A DNA stretch of 64,000 nucleotides from Paragonimus skrjabini miyazakii (lineage: Eukaryota; Platyhelminthes; Trematoda; Plagiorchiida; Troglotrematidae): the NCBI GenBank assembly GCA_014338405.1, contig JTDE01000212.1:162090-226089 (forward strand), read 5' to 3'. Below the pieces are notes generated by a model, which saw nothing but the letters and a program-made list of their open reading frames with translations, was not told where the DNA came from and did no database searches. Shown in pieces: positions 44,101 through 52,615 of this stretch (position 1 is its first letter; each line of letters begins with the position of its first letter). A program made the position numbers and the translations under genes.

Positions 44101-46545
44101 CAATTACAGATACCACCAGTGCAGGAGTTCGAAGCTCACTATCCTCGCCTCTCAATGTGTTGTTAATTAAGAAGATTTCACGATGACCTTTGTGGTTACA
44201 TTACCAATGGTGACATGTCACGTGATAGCAGTAATTACCGCTCAACGTGAGTAACCAACAACCAAACCATTCCGTCCTTTGATGAACTAACAAGTTTCGA
44301 CAATGGAATTATCATTGTTCCAGCAAAGAACGAACTACTTAAATACGAACATTCAAGTTGCAGCCCATGGACAAAGGAAACGGGTGTAAGATAATTACCA
44401 CGCACTTTTAGAGTGAGATCAAACCAATCTTCAGCCAAATCAACCAGTATTCCGTGTAGTGTCCACTGGCAAGATGAACGCCTAATTGACGAAAACGATG
44501 ATTTCGGGCAACTACTCTTGCAAAACTTTAGTTACCGATCGATTTTCTTCCGGAAGAGGTAGCATTAATGTATGCTTAAAAAAATACGACTATCATTTTA
44601 TCTGTAGACGCTATCTTGTGTTAAGTATTCTGTTCCGCGTGGTCTCCTTATAAATGAAGGAGTAAGGTGGAACCCTGTGGTTTAATGGACAATGAACAGG
44701 ATACAACAAGTTTCTAATAACCGCAGTCAACGAGACATGGCTTCGTTTTTACACTACCATGCAAATCTGAATGCAGTTCGGCCAATTCGATTTGGTTGCA
44801 CTCGTCATTCGTGGATTCTAGCAAGACCGACAATCACCCATTAAGTGAAACAGTTAGAGAGTGTTAACTATAATTTTTGATTTATTCGTATGCATTTGTG
44901 CCTAACTGAAGTGAAAGGAATCCATGGTTCTTATAGTCGCCTCGTTAGGATCCAGGTCCCATTGGCAAAGCCAGTGATTATACCTGTGAAGTAGTATGCA
45001 AAAGGTATTCACATTGGCCCATTTTATAGAACGCACGAAAGTCAAAATTAAAACATTCCATTAAAAAAAACTGGAGAAATTTCTGTGAGGTTAATTTGAA
45101 AGTCATAAGTTAACGGTTCCGCAACAGCCAGCCGTGAGGTGGACTCAGCTGGTGCTGTAGGCGATGTAGAAAGAATTAGAGGACGATGTTCATCGTTGCA
45201 AATACCTCTAGAAGCATGAACTGAAAATGCCTTGGAGAAAAACATACGCGTTAAATTGACTGAGCTGACTTGCAATTGCAGCTGGTTAAACTAATTTCAT
45301 GAACATGCTAGCTACCATTTTAAAGGATATTTCATCTTTTCTTAAAGTCAGTCTTCTCTTCAGTGAAACCATGCGAATAACTGTGCTGGAATGCAGTCAT
45401 GTACACATGTTCTTGATTAACGTTACTCATCAACGCGCAAAAATCAGCAACACGTTTCGTAGCACTTGACACATGACGCCATGTTATCAGAGTCGTCTTG
45501 CGAGATATGGGTGTGCCGAAAAACTGAATTGTTTCAATCATTCATAAACATCTTCTTAGACAGGTATGAAACTTTCACATTGGTCCTGATTACTGAACGC
45601 TTACGATTTGTTGGAAGGCTGTGTGTTTTACCGTGGCAGTATACATTGTATGTGCACTGTCAACCATAAAGTCCCAACATATTCATTCATGAAAATTTGT
45701 TGATTGGCATAAAGTGTATTAGAGCCAAAACAATAAAGCGTATATGTCTTTCCATGGCAATGCTGAACGTTTCACTAATAGCAACCGGAATGTACCAACC
45801 ACAAAGGTCATCTGTAAAAAACGTCATGCATAGCGGTTTTGCAGTTCAACTTTCAAGCGTGTAAATAACCCATACTAGGTGTTGGTTTAATATATTTAAC
45901 TGTAAACCTTCCTTAAAGTCAACTCATTTCTGAACATGCATAATTTTGCTATACGCGGAAATTTTATCGGATCATGCTGGTTATCAAAACTATACTACGA
46001 GCCCAAGCAGTATAAACGTCTTTAACATTTGACTCACAGGCTTCCACAATGATCGCTTCTTGGCTGACCACCTTTTTTGGACGTTGAAGTTCAATTACTT
46101 TGTTCCACGCTTCACACCGACAGGCATACGAGTCAAACCATTCTTCCACCTCCTTTGCTCTGACCTGCAGTTCCAGCTTCCAGCGTTTTCCTTCCGGATC
46201 GGGTCGATTATCTGAATCCAAACGAGTAACTTTTAGTCTTCCAGAATCCTCTGGTCCCTTGTAGGGTATAACCTGTTCAGCACACTCAATGACTGCATGT
46301 GAAACCGGCTCAGCCACGCATTCTATTGTGGCAGGATGCCCTTTCATTGTGTAATAAAGTGGTTTTGGATGTTGGATGAAGAACGGAACTCCTTCTAAGT
46401 GGGTTTCATCTGGTTGTACAAGATCCTTCTGTGAATCCACTGCGAATAACAATGTCAAGGAGAAAAACAATAACGGTAACGGGACCAAGGGATGTTTTAT
46501 AACACTGAAGGGCATAATTATGTGCATCAAGGGTATAACGTCCAT
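1555..46545 (-). CDS. unc5: UNC5-like netrin receptor, 5' part of gene (six exons, 3' end outside window)
   Basis: UNC5 proteins are single-pass neuronal receptors for netrin that mediate repulsive axon and cell guidance. I joined exons 46545-46038, 28535-28432, 24695-24515, 12586-12308, 9730-9509 and 2104-1555. All have GT donors and AG acceptors, and the split codons agree at every junction (phases 1, 0, 1, 1, 1), giving 614 codons plus two bases. Domain order is signal peptide (about 1-36), Ig1 (about 55-170), Ig2 (about 171-264), TSP1 (about 280-357), transmembrane helix (about 389-411) and cytoplasmic tail (412 onward). That order is the UNC5 ectodomain, except that the family usually has two TSP1 domains and only one is found here. 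The intracellular ZU5, UPA and death domains are not in the window. Family assignment rests mainly on the Ig1/Ig2 pattern and overall order; the tail is poorly conserved. Extra small exons inside the large introns cannot be excluded. Confidence 0.85.
2105..9508 (-). other. unc5: UNC5 intron 5
   Basis: This is 7.4 kb of AT-rich sequence between the transmembrane and tail exons. The only structure I noticed is a short tandem repeat near 7160-7204. Open frames here are short and carry no recognisable motif. Confidence 0.65.
7160..7204. repeat. Short tandem repeat, unit about 13-15 bp, three copies
   Basis: TTAAATTTATATC occurs three times in succession, the second and third copies separated by an extra AC. 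It is a simple AT-rich minisatellite-like array inside an intron. Confidence 0.75.
9509..9730 (-). CDS. unc5: UNC5 exon 5: juxtamembrane stalk and transmembrane helix
   Basis: This 222-base exon encodes residues 358-431 plus one base. It follows the acceptor at CCTGACAACCACAG and ends at donor GTACAAGT (9508-9501). A Thr/Ser-rich stalk leads to a hydrophobic helix of about 23 residues (389-411, IIVYVCIFLSLAIVLGIIAM and following), then the basic stop-transfer Arg413-Arg414. A Cys-Cys-Phe-Gln at the exon end resembles the membrane-proximal G-F-Q of other UNC5 proteins, though that is a weak match. Both phases agree with exons 4 and 6. The acceptor choice is the least certain junction: an alternative AG at GACATATC a little upstream is possible but has the wrong phase for exon 4. 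Confidence 0.78.
9731..12307 (-). other. unc5: UNC5 intron 4
   Basis: This 2.6 kb intron contains the decayed copy of the TSP1 exon at about 11150-11340. A 64-codon minus-strand open frame at 9966-9775 lies next to exon 5 but lacks a convincing splice site at its end. No other feature was seen. Confidence 0.6.
11150..11340 (-). pseudogene. Decayed copy of the UNC5 TSP1 exon
   Basis: The segment 11157-11220 aligns without gaps to 12285-12352, the 3' end and donor flank of exon 4, at roughly three-quarters identity that includes about 20 bases of intron. In the exon 4 frame it reads Q-S-W-I-Q-S-G-N-R-stop-L-A-E-C, so one cysteine codon has become Arg and a serine codon has become a stop. The donor GTATGAAG has become GAAATGAAG and is lost. 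Farther 5' (about 11320-11335) a Y-F-D-W-A-R-W-S motif is compatible with the W-x-x-W of a TSP1 domain, in a frame broken by stops. It sits between the TSP1 and transmembrane exons, where UNC5 genes normally have their second TSP1 domain. The 3' match is secure; the 5' extent is a guess. Confidence 0.65.
12308..12586 (-). CDS. unc5: UNC5 exon 4: thrombospondin type-1 domain
   Basis: This 279-base exon (phase 1 at both ends, so symmetric) encodes residues 265-357. It starts after acceptor TTTCTTTTAG and ends at donor GTATGAAG (12307-12300). A Ser/Thr/Pro-rich linker precedes a TSP1 domain with the W-x-x-W motif (Trp284, Trp287), R-Y-R-T-C (306-310) and six cysteines at 290, 302, 310, 341, 351 and 356, as expected for three disulfides. 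W-x-x-W motifs are known C-mannosylation sites. Its symmetric phase means it could be duplicated or skipped without a frameshift, and a decayed copy is present about 1 kb downstream. The insertion between cysteines 310 and 341 is longer than in typical TSP1 domains. Confidence 0.85.
12587..24514 (-). other. unc5: UNC5 intron 3
   Basis: This is 11.9 kb between Ig2 and TSP1. I looked for another TSP1 exon and found no W-x-x-W plus cysteine pattern in the open frames. A TA dinucleotide run lies at 17475-17493. Otherwise nothing is recognised. Confidence 0.6.
17475..17493. repeat. AT dinucleotide microsatellite
   Basis: About nine AT units in a row; simple repeat in intron 3. Confidence 0.9.
24515..24695 (-). 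CDS. unc5: UNC5 exon 3: second half of Ig2
   Basis: This 181-base exon encodes residues 205-264 plus one base. It begins after acceptor TTAATCTCAG with VYWLKDGKRV; Trp207 is the core Ig tryptophan. It continues through HLIIENVTMHDGGNYTCVAE, where D-x-G-x-Y-x-C (239-245) is the classic Ig F-strand motif and Cys245 pairs with Cys194 of exon 2. N-V-T at 234-236 is a potential N-glycosylation site, as is N-Y-T at 242-244. The end, YATAKVTIL, is the G strand that in UNC5 leads into the first TSP1 domain. The donor is GTAAGTTT (24514-24507). Confidence 0.9.
25117..25220 (-). mobile_element. tRNA-derived SINE-like repeat, left arm of hairpin
   Basis: Read on the minus strand this is a tRNA-like unit. 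The A box, TAGCTCAGCTGG, is at 25216-25205 and the B box, GGTTCGAATCC, at 25164-25154; both are exact matches to the Pol III internal promoter consensus. The T-arm stem GCTGG/CCAGC is intact. It continues past the tRNA-like part into CTTTTCGCAAATGG and ends at TCTCTTCT. It is the mirror image of the following unit (25239-25342), with three mismatches in 104 bases. The anticodon arm is irregular, so I consider it a SINE-type repeat, not a working tRNA gene. Confidence 0.75.
25239..25342 (+). mobile_element. tRNA-derived SINE-like repeat, right arm of hairpin
   Basis: This is the plus-strand copy of the same unit: A box at 25243-25254, B box at 25295-25305, perfect T stem GCTGG/CCAGC with loop TTCGAAT. 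The sequence CGAAGTCC at the 3' end could pair with the 5' GGATTCG of an acceptor stem with mismatches. A four-pair anticodon stem TGCC/GGCA encloses a seven-base loop GCGTTTG, but base 33 is C instead of T. That, together with the dispersed diverged copies, argues for a tRNA-derived repeat. A general tRNA scan might call it as a tRNA or pseudo-tRNA. Confidence 0.75.
25701..25795 (-). mobile_element. tRNA-derived SINE-like repeat, diverged copy
   Basis: The reverse complement reads TGGCTCAGCTAGCAAAG (diverged A box), then TTTTGGGCATCTTGTTGTTG, then CTGGTTGTTCAAATCCAG with a 2-base insertion in the T arm. It aligns along the full tRNA-like part of the hairpin units but carries many substitutions. 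Confidence 0.7.
26071..26180 (+). mobile_element. tRNA-derived SINE-like repeat, diverged copy
   Basis: It contains TGGCTCAGCTGACAAATGG (A box region), CGCGTTTGAGCAT, then TGTCGCTGGTTTGAATCCAG (B box with one change) and a CTTTTTCACGGATATTTCT tail that corresponds to the CTTTTCGCAAATGGATCTCT tail of the hairpin copies. It is the fourth copy in about 1.1 kb. Confidence 0.72.
28432..28535 (-). CDS. unc5: UNC5 exon 2: first half of Ig2
   Basis: This 104-base exon encodes residues 170-204. It follows the acceptor TTCGTTGCAG and ends at the donor GTGAGTC (28431-28425). The protein begins YLERKFQLEPVS and continues to KRLVLTCIAPKGKPDPE, which follows the UNC5 Ig2 start (Y-L-x-x-x-F-x-x-E-P ... L-x-C-x-P-P-x-G-x-P-x-P-E). 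Cys194 is the B-strand cysteine of Ig2. The exon stops in phase 0, and exon 3 resumes with V-Y-W, giving the family's E-V-x-W junction. The reading frame before the acceptor is unrelated sequence, so the true exon is much shorter than the surrounding open frame. Confidence 0.87.
30425..30990 (-). pseudogene. Possible Penelope-like element fragment (3' part of reverse transcriptase)
   Basis: A minus-strand frame (30891-30637) reads FARSLVHRSNKVCISEL and later EISRIREMITINQYPNIF. This resembles the segment after the RT core in Penelope-like and related retroelements, with the pattern L-x-H-R-x-x-x-I/V-C-S then I/L-x-x-N-x-Y-P. A second frame (30619-30425), separated by a frameshift and stop, follows downstream. 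The fragment is on the opposite strand to the better RT relic at 31511-32560, so it is a separate insertion. Resemblance is from memory of the family pattern, so the boundaries are approximate. Confidence 0.42.
31511..32560 (+). pseudogene. Penelope-like element reverse transcriptase relic
   Basis: Three plus-strand segments broken by stops follow the order of a Penelope-like RT. The first is S-A-L-R-S-L-R-G-N-H-E-L-I (from 31511) through Y-A-N-K-M (about 31600). The second is YGLLKLQIPGVPLRPILS (about 31776-31840), equivalent to the family's Y-G-L-P-K-x-H-K-P-G-x-P-L-R-P-I-L. The third is QIDGMVISNPLSSILTDIF (about 32150-32206), equivalent to Q-x-D-G-x-x-M-G-S-P-L-x-x-x-L-A-D, followed by R-stop-F-D-D-I-L at about 32262-32283, the catalytic Asp-Asp motif. 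Stops and frameshifts make it non-functional. No GIY-YIG endonuclease was seen after it. Confidence 0.72.
32600..33090. repeat. Probable repeat region with tRNA-like 3' end
   Basis: This is more GC-rich than its surroundings and directly follows the Penelope relic. Near its right end GGGTTCAAACCCG (33069-33081) resembles a Pol III B box or T arm, preceded by GTGAACAGTGCGCAACGCTG. A 108-codon minus-strand frame (32940-32614) lacks any domain I know and is probably repeat-derived. Confidence 0.35.
36035..36100 (+). mobile_element. tRNA-derived SINE-like repeat, 3' fragment
   Basis: CGTCGATGGTTTGAATCCAG followed by CCGAAGACCAGAGCCCGCAT matches the T arm and tail of the hairpin repeat at 25239-25342. 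The A box half is missing, so this is a truncated copy. Confidence 0.65.
46038..46545 (-). CDS. unc5: UNC5 exon 1: start codon, signal peptide and Ig1
   Basis: The exon encodes residues 1-169 plus one base. The ATG at 46545-46543 is followed by a hydrophobic run (about residues 19-36, VPLPLLFFSLTLLFAV), a plausible signal peptide; in-frame ATGs at residues 7 and 11 are possible alternative starts. The Ig1 domain starts near FFIQHPKPLYY (55-65) and has cysteines at 76, 88, 142 and 144. The stretch DSYACRCEAWN matches the UNC5 Ig1 F-strand pattern Y-x-C-x-C-x-A-W. The exon ends GAAGCCT followed by a strong donor, GTGAGTC (46037-46031), leaving one base that joins AC of exon 2 to make Tyr170. 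UNC5 proteins have this Tyr-Leu-(Arg/Glu) junction between Ig1 and Ig2. I did not identify the 5' UTR start; no further exon upstream is recognised. Confidence 0.87.
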
Positions 46546-49370
46546 TTGTTCGTAGTCCTTCCCTTAAACAGCATTCTACATAATGCACGATAGCAAGAGG
46601 GCTCATAGTCTTGTTTACGACCAGCTAGTTTCACTGTCCAATCAGCAACTGGACAAATACGGCCAATCAGCAATCGGACAAGTTATGCTTTCTTAATTGG
46701 CTCTAAACTCAGAACATCGTGCATTGATGCAGCATACATCTGGTCATTAATAACAACGGGTGAAACTACCGATAGTTAGCCTAAAATTTGATCGGAATGT
46801 TTGTTACTCTAACCAGTTTTCATGACCAAGTGCGCGAAATAATGTAACGTCCAGCCAACAAGAAAGCATGTGATGACCATGGAGATATCCCTTCAATAAT
46901 CTCAGTGTTTAATTTAAGAGAAAAAAAGTTAGAGCTGGTGTAAACTTGTTCCTCAGTAAACATTTTCGTATACTGACCTTCGCATGTTCGTTTATGCAGT
47001 TGATTTGCAGCTGTCAGTTTCCAATTCCTCTAAGTAGACCATAACTAAATCGAATAAAACACCTTGTCGAGTAGCAGTGGTAAACATATAAATAAACTAA
47101 CCTATGTACAACGTAAAAGCTGGGACTCAGCTATACAAACTGTGAAAATGGCTTGACTGATTCGTTTTGAGTTGAGTTGTCACAGGTGAAATTGCAAACT
47201 TTTGTATTTTTGGCGGAAGAATAACAATGAGTGACAAAAGGTAACATTAACCTATAGTTGGTGCATACATGCTTGATCTTTGCCAGATGTCAAATGAAAT
47301 AGAAGAAAGTATTCCGTTACAAGTTGGCTTCTTTATCCCTTCTTAAATACCTGAGAACATAATTGTCAGCGTACATGGGATTTTGCAAAAAAAATTGATC
47401 TGGTCAACAGTAACAAATGAAGTGTCAGCATTTGATATAAAAGTTAAGACCAAGGTTAAAACTTCTATCGTGACACATGTGTGCAACAGACAAACCCCAG
47501 AGTTAGCGACTCACCCCTTATAATTCGTTGTGAAAGGACAGTGGATTTATTGACAAGTGTCCGACTGACATATTCAATTTATGTCGGCTGAATTCCGGAA
47601 AGTACGTACAACTAACTATCAATACTTTAAACTGTGGGCAATTATAAAACCAATCACGAACGAACCATCTGTTTCCCAAAACGGAGGCAGGGTTTATACA
47701 TTAAGTTCCTTTTTACGAGTTGCAAAACGCAGAAAAGAAAAAGTCTTAAAATTGTAACTTTTACACGTTATTTTTTAATAACTAGCTTGCTGATCATTCT
47801 CCAGCCTAAATTCCATACTGTGCTCACTAATTTACTAATATTAACAATGGATTTAGCTGGATAAATCAATAAAGAACGCGGCAGGCGCTCAGGCATTTGA
47901 ATGTCAAATAAGTAATTAACTTTTCCCCGGGAAGGTTGACGTTTGGTTTTGTAGGAAACCACCGTGTTTTGGTGCACGTCAGTTGTGAACATTTACAAAT
48001 TGTTTCGAACTTCTTAAATATAACATAAAAATCAATTTCATAAAATTTAAAAACAAGCCCAACACGGGCTTGCGGATCGTGAACTGAATGTCATAATTTT
48101 CAGTGTGTAATTACATAAAAAATTACTGCGAACAAGAAAATGTTGATATACTTTTATATCACACGAACTTGTTGGTATAAATCCTGACAGTTGCATCTGT
48201 ATAACGAATACTTACAATTTCAAAAAAAATTCAAACACTGCAAAACACCCAATAACATACATATATGCAATCAATGATTTGTTTTTTGTTGACACTGAAA
48301 ATTCGCAATGTGTTCATGTGGTCTCAAGTGACAACTCGACCAGAAACGATGCCAATTTATAAGTAGAAAACTATACACCTAACCTATGAACTGTCAGTCG
48401 GTGTCATATACAATCCAGTCAATCGATGGCCAACATAACGTTTTAAAACTAATGCGGATAACTTGATAAAAAAAATAGCAGAGCACAAAAATGCTTCAGC
48501 AAACATGTTGACAACTTTTCAGTGCAAACTGTTTTTTTCTCATATCAACAATGATGTCAAGCTTCGAGATAGGATGGAGTTAATTGGAAATTCCATTATC
48601 CAGATGTCACATTCAATTTCATCTCGTTAAGCTAAGTCAAGTCCGATGTCATGGTATTCCAGTTACTTCAGCCAAAATTTAATTTACTTTTCACAAAAAG
48701 TATGGAATAAAGGCTTAAAGCAGTAAGTTCAAAATGGAACATATCATAAAGTAATTTACCGTCTCAGAAGTAAGCAGAATACGCTTTCTTAATTCCATTA
48801 AACATCCACCTATAATTACAGCGAGGTAAGTTGTAAACAGATGTCGAAATAACTGGATTCAATCACAGTGCCTTAATATTGGCCTTTGAAGCGGTAAACG
48901 AAATAAATGATGACGTTCAAGTTTGTACAACGCATACGACGACAAATTACACAGGAAATAAACACTGATAAAAAAACCTGATACGTGGTTCGAATGATAT
49001 TTAAAGGATTTTGAAATGATTAAATTTAAATATTTACGCGACGAATGGAGTCGACGTCAAAAACTTTTCGAAGATTCATACATAACCAGCAACTAACTAA
49101 TAACCACAGATGGTAACATGATTAGAACAACAACGTACATGATTTTAAGTTGCGAATACAAAGAGGCTCATTAGATCACCGCCAGTCAGAGTGGGCCAGC
49201 CAAAAGTTTTTATCATATGACTGTTGATATATAGTGTACATTATTCTCACGGGTCGGTAGTGAAGAAGCGAAGGGACGCTCATGAAGAAAACAGGATAGT
49301 TAACGGCCTTGTGGATATGAGTTTAGCAAGGGTTGCAACAAAACACAAAAACACAAAGCCACAAACAACG
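46546..49370. other. Upstream of UNC5; no recognised gene
   Basis: Apart from the CCAAT pair near 46637-46684 I see no gene or repeat in this 2.8 kb. It probably contains the UNC5 promoter and further regulatory DNA. Confidence 0.5.
46637..46684 (-). promoter_or_regulatory. Duplicated CCAAT motif upstream of UNC5 start
   Basis: Two imperfect tandem copies, TCCAATCAGCAACTGGACAA and GCCAATCAGCAATCGGACAA, are spaced about 25 bp apart. Each contains CCAATCAG, the consensus for the NF-Y factor (established). They lie about 90-120 bp upstream of the UNC5 ATG, a typical promoter distance if the 5' UTR is short. On the gene's strand they read CTGATTGG; NF-Y sites work in both orientations. No clear TATA box or Inr was assigned. 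Confidence 0.45.
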
Positions 49371-50770
49371 GTGAGTAGTGCATAGATCGCTCGATCGACT
49401 CGAAAAGAGAAAGAACAACGGATCTATTAACTCAAATCGACAACCCCATGAATAAGACTTCCTTCCAAATTAAACTCACAAAATTCATTAACTTTTGAAC
49501 GATGGTCTGATTATTGATGTGTAGCATTATATAAGATCTAGCACATGCAAAACTAGGGTACAACACTACGTCTTTGGAAAGCTGACTGGGAATTTGAAAG
49601 CTACGACTAACTGCGAGTGAACATCAGCAAATGTCAAATCAGGTAAAGCGATTCCGAGGTTTCAGTCACTTAAATCGAGCTTACGTTTGTGTTTAATATA
49701 ATAGGATTGAATCTCGCGAAAACTGTGATTACCAATCGGAAAATGAAAAGCAGTAACCAAAAGGAGGAAACATAAATTCGAGAGACACATCAAGAACTAC
49801 GTGCCCTCTTTGGACTGAGGAGTAAAAACAACGTACATTTAAACTACAGTGCTCAGATATTTATTTAAAACGCAATATCAAAGGCGATAACTAATGGTGA
49901 GCACATAGAACAATCATGGAATTGGTTTCTCGTGGAATTTCTATCGATTTCTGTTAGATCCAACGTAAACCTACTAGACTTGGAATATATTCCTCACCAA
50001 AAAGTAACCTGCCTGCCGGCGAATATACCAAGATTTTGAAAACCAAATCTTTCGACAGTATAGTGGCTGTATTGCACACTTTATCGAGAATTACAATGCA
50101 GGCGGTAGATTGCTTGGATTTGAGTAAATCACAATACAGGTTTCCCCATTAACTTCCCAGCTGCTTTGCCTAGCGAGAATTTGGTGTAGTGCACAAAACT
50201 CGAAAACACAACAAGTATGACACATGCCTGAATCTGGATCACACTGTCATTATGTATTTGACACACGTGTGGTTGAACGACTTTATCGTGGAGTGTCGCC
50301 TGCCGATTGGAATATACTCAAATCCGGCAATATTAAGTTGAATTATTCATGTGCTGCAAATCANNNNNNNNNNNNNNNNNNNNNNNNNNNNNNNNNNNNN
50401 NNNNNNNNNNNNNNNNNNNNNNNNNNNNNNNNNNNNNNNNNNNNNNNNNNNNNNNNNNNNNNNNNNNNNNNNNNNNNNNNNNNNNNNNNNNNNNNNNNNN
50501 NNNNNNNNNNNNNNNNNNNNNNNNNNNNNNNNNNNNNNNNNNNNNNNNNNNNNNNNNNNNNNNNNNNNNNNNNNNNNNNNNNNNNNNNNNNNNNNNNNNN
50601 NNNNNNNNNNNNNNNNNNNNNNNNNNNNNNNNNNNNNNNNNNNNNNNNNNNNNNNNNNNNNNNNNNNNNNNNNNNNNNNNNNNNNNNNNNNNNNNNNNNN
50701 NNTGGAGATCTCCAGCAAAAGTGAATTCAGAAAACACTGGATGATTATTTGGCTTCCAGATATATTTCAT
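49371..50770 (+). repeat. Left arm of a large inverted repeat
   Basis: The segment from GTGAGTAGTGC (49371) to about 50770 is the reverse complement of about 54868-56241. In the parts I compared closely there are only single-base differences (for example at 49385 and near 49826). The arm includes a 339-base run of N (50364-50702); the other arm has 314 bases there. No target-site duplication is visible at the outer ends (left flank ...AACAACG, right flank AGACCTAT...). It may be a fold-back or recently duplicated element, or an assembly artefact. No coding domain was recognised in the arm. Confidence 0.9.
50364..50702. other. Assembly gap (339 N)
   Basis: A run of unknown bases inside the left arm of the inverted repeat. 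The right arm covers the equivalent interval at 54935-55248 (314 bases). Any open frame through the gap is meaningless. Confidence 0.99.
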
Positions 50771-51585
50771 TGAACTATAACTGAAAAATGTCATTCTGAC
50801 GTTGAATCTCCACGTAAAACACAACATAATCGTTCACCAGTTAACAACAGATCCCTTATTGTCTGGAATTCCATGATTACAATGATATCAATCGCAATGA
50901 TGCCATCATGCGGATGTGTACACAACCCCAGAAATGTCACCTTATCAAACGAATGGTCATGATCCTTTACAGAATTGTACCACCATTTTCACCAACCGGT
51001 GAGTTTCAGTAGATTTAAACAGTACGCCAATATATCTCCAACCGAGTATGTGAAGGCTTAAATAGTAGCTAAACTGACTGTGCCACCAGATATTCCATGA
51101 TGTGACTGCCAAGATATTTGAAAAATTCCCCTAAAAATTCACAGATTGTTGGTCTCATCAACTTCACATAATTACCTTAAGCGGATGGCTCTTTATGCCT
51201 CAATCTGAAATTCTGTTCGTTTTCTTAACTACTTATGGTTGAATTAGTAGCGACAAATATCGTGGAAGATAATCGAACATCCTCGACTCGTTAGCTCACT
51301 ACTGGGTTACTCATGAGTTGTAGGGTAAATTGGTTTTCTTATTGATTGAACATCGCCCACAATTGACCTCAGCTCCCGCATTCACATAGAATTTCCAGTC
51401 AGTCACTTTCGAAAAGAAGCACTAGACTCAAGTTTCCCTCTGATTAGAGCTCATCAGTATTGCATATCCTTCTCATTGCCGGGACTAGAACTCCTTCCAT
51501 GCTTTCATAAAACATCCGTTAACTCACAAGCGAAAGTGGTTGAGCGTTCGCATATGATAACTTGGTCGTGCCTAATGTGAGGTGA

Positions 51586-51655
51586 GTGGCGCAGCGCAGT
51601 GGTCAACATGTGTGACTCATGAAAGCGTGGCCGGAATTTTAACCCCGGCAGTGGC
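51586..51655 (+). repeat. Possible tRNA-like segment
   Basis: GTGGCGCAGCGCAGTGGTCA resembles a Pol III A box (T-R-G-C-x-x-A-G-Y-x-x-x-G-G), and CCGGAATTTTAACCCCGG could be a decayed T arm with a CCGG/CCGG stem. It is not related to the other tRNA-derived repeats here. Confidence 0.35.
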
Positions 51656-52499
51656 AAGAATATGCACAACTAGGTGATATTGTGTATGGGAATAAACAGG
51701 GGCAGCATATAGTGCCGTTCGCCACTTTCACAAAATGAATCGTCATATGTTTTTTGAGTAAGGGGATTGATACGAAACTGAAGGTTCCGTTTCATAATAT
51801 GAGAACAGGCGGTCGGCATGCACATGAAGATTTTTCCTTCCAACTAAGTATGAGTATCAATCGTGAATATGATGCAGTCACTTAGAACCACTCACATTTC
51901 ATTGAGACAGTTAGATTTTCAGATTCATAATTTGCGTTTAAGAGTGGCAGGATATAATTAGTGGATTTTCAGTGTACACAGTAACCAATCGCATACATCT
52001 GATAATGATACTTGGACATTAATGTGAGATAATATACTACGTGCATCAACGCATCGTACGAAAATCGGGGAAGAATTCGGCGATATAGTTTTGCTTATTG
52101 CTTTTATTTACCAGAATTATACCTGTAATTGCTGAACATGCCATCTCTTTTTCAAGTAGAAAATGTCAGGGGCGTTTTTTTACTGTGTTTCTCTCCAGCA
52201 CATTTTGCTGCATCACATCAAGATCATACTGCTGTCTGCGGGTTTACACAGCAAAGATTTTTGGTGTTGTGAAATCAAACGAGAAAATCGATAACCGCAC
52301 AGACACATTATTACGCATCAGTTACCTGGACAATCTGATACAAGTGAACAAATCCTTATGTACGCAGAGTGGCGACTTCCACTTGCTAATATCTGCGGCC
52401 TTCGCCAACCGGAGAATCCTCCGAATTTTATCGCGTCGCCTATGCGAAAGACATTCTCCAGGTTCGCCTGGATGGGACATGTTTATTGAATACTAATCG

Positions 52500-52615
52500 G
52501 CATTTCAGGAACAGCTGGAACTGCACCCCGCGCGTCCGGACAAATTGCTTCCGTTACAGCTTCGAACCCAGCCGAACTTCAAATTTTTCGCAAGTAGATC
52601 TCTTCTACATATGAA
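52500..52615 (+). mobile_element. tRNA-derived SINE-like repeat, diverged copy
   Basis: It aligns to the hairpin repeat from GGAACAGCTGGAACTGCA through CAGCTTCGAACCCAGCCGAA to TTTTTCGCAAGTAGATCTCT. The A box is degraded, and the tail matches well. Confidence 0.65.

Larger units (their letters stand above)
28536..46037 (-). other. unc5: UNC5 intron 1
   Basis: This 17.5 kb first intron, typical of guidance receptor genes, contains the Penelope-like relics at 30425-32560, a tRNA-like segment near 33026-33080 and a tRNA-repeat 3' fragment at 36035-36100. I found no exon in the remainder. The split Tyr codon between exons 1 and 2 suggests that they join directly. Confidence 0.6.

Noticed and set aside
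45048..45275. 75-codon minus-strand frame just downstream of exon 1 as an alternative exon
   Set aside because: Exon 1 and exon 2 share a split Tyr codon that fits the UNC5 family, so nothing is missing between them; no clear splice sites flank the frame.
50224..50827. Long frames through 50364-50702
   Set aside because: They are artefacts of reading through unknown bases; only the short ends are real sequence.
52098..52496. 132-codon plus-strand frame in the inverted-repeat loop
   Set aside because: There is no domain, codon pattern or splice context, and it lies between decayed repeats.
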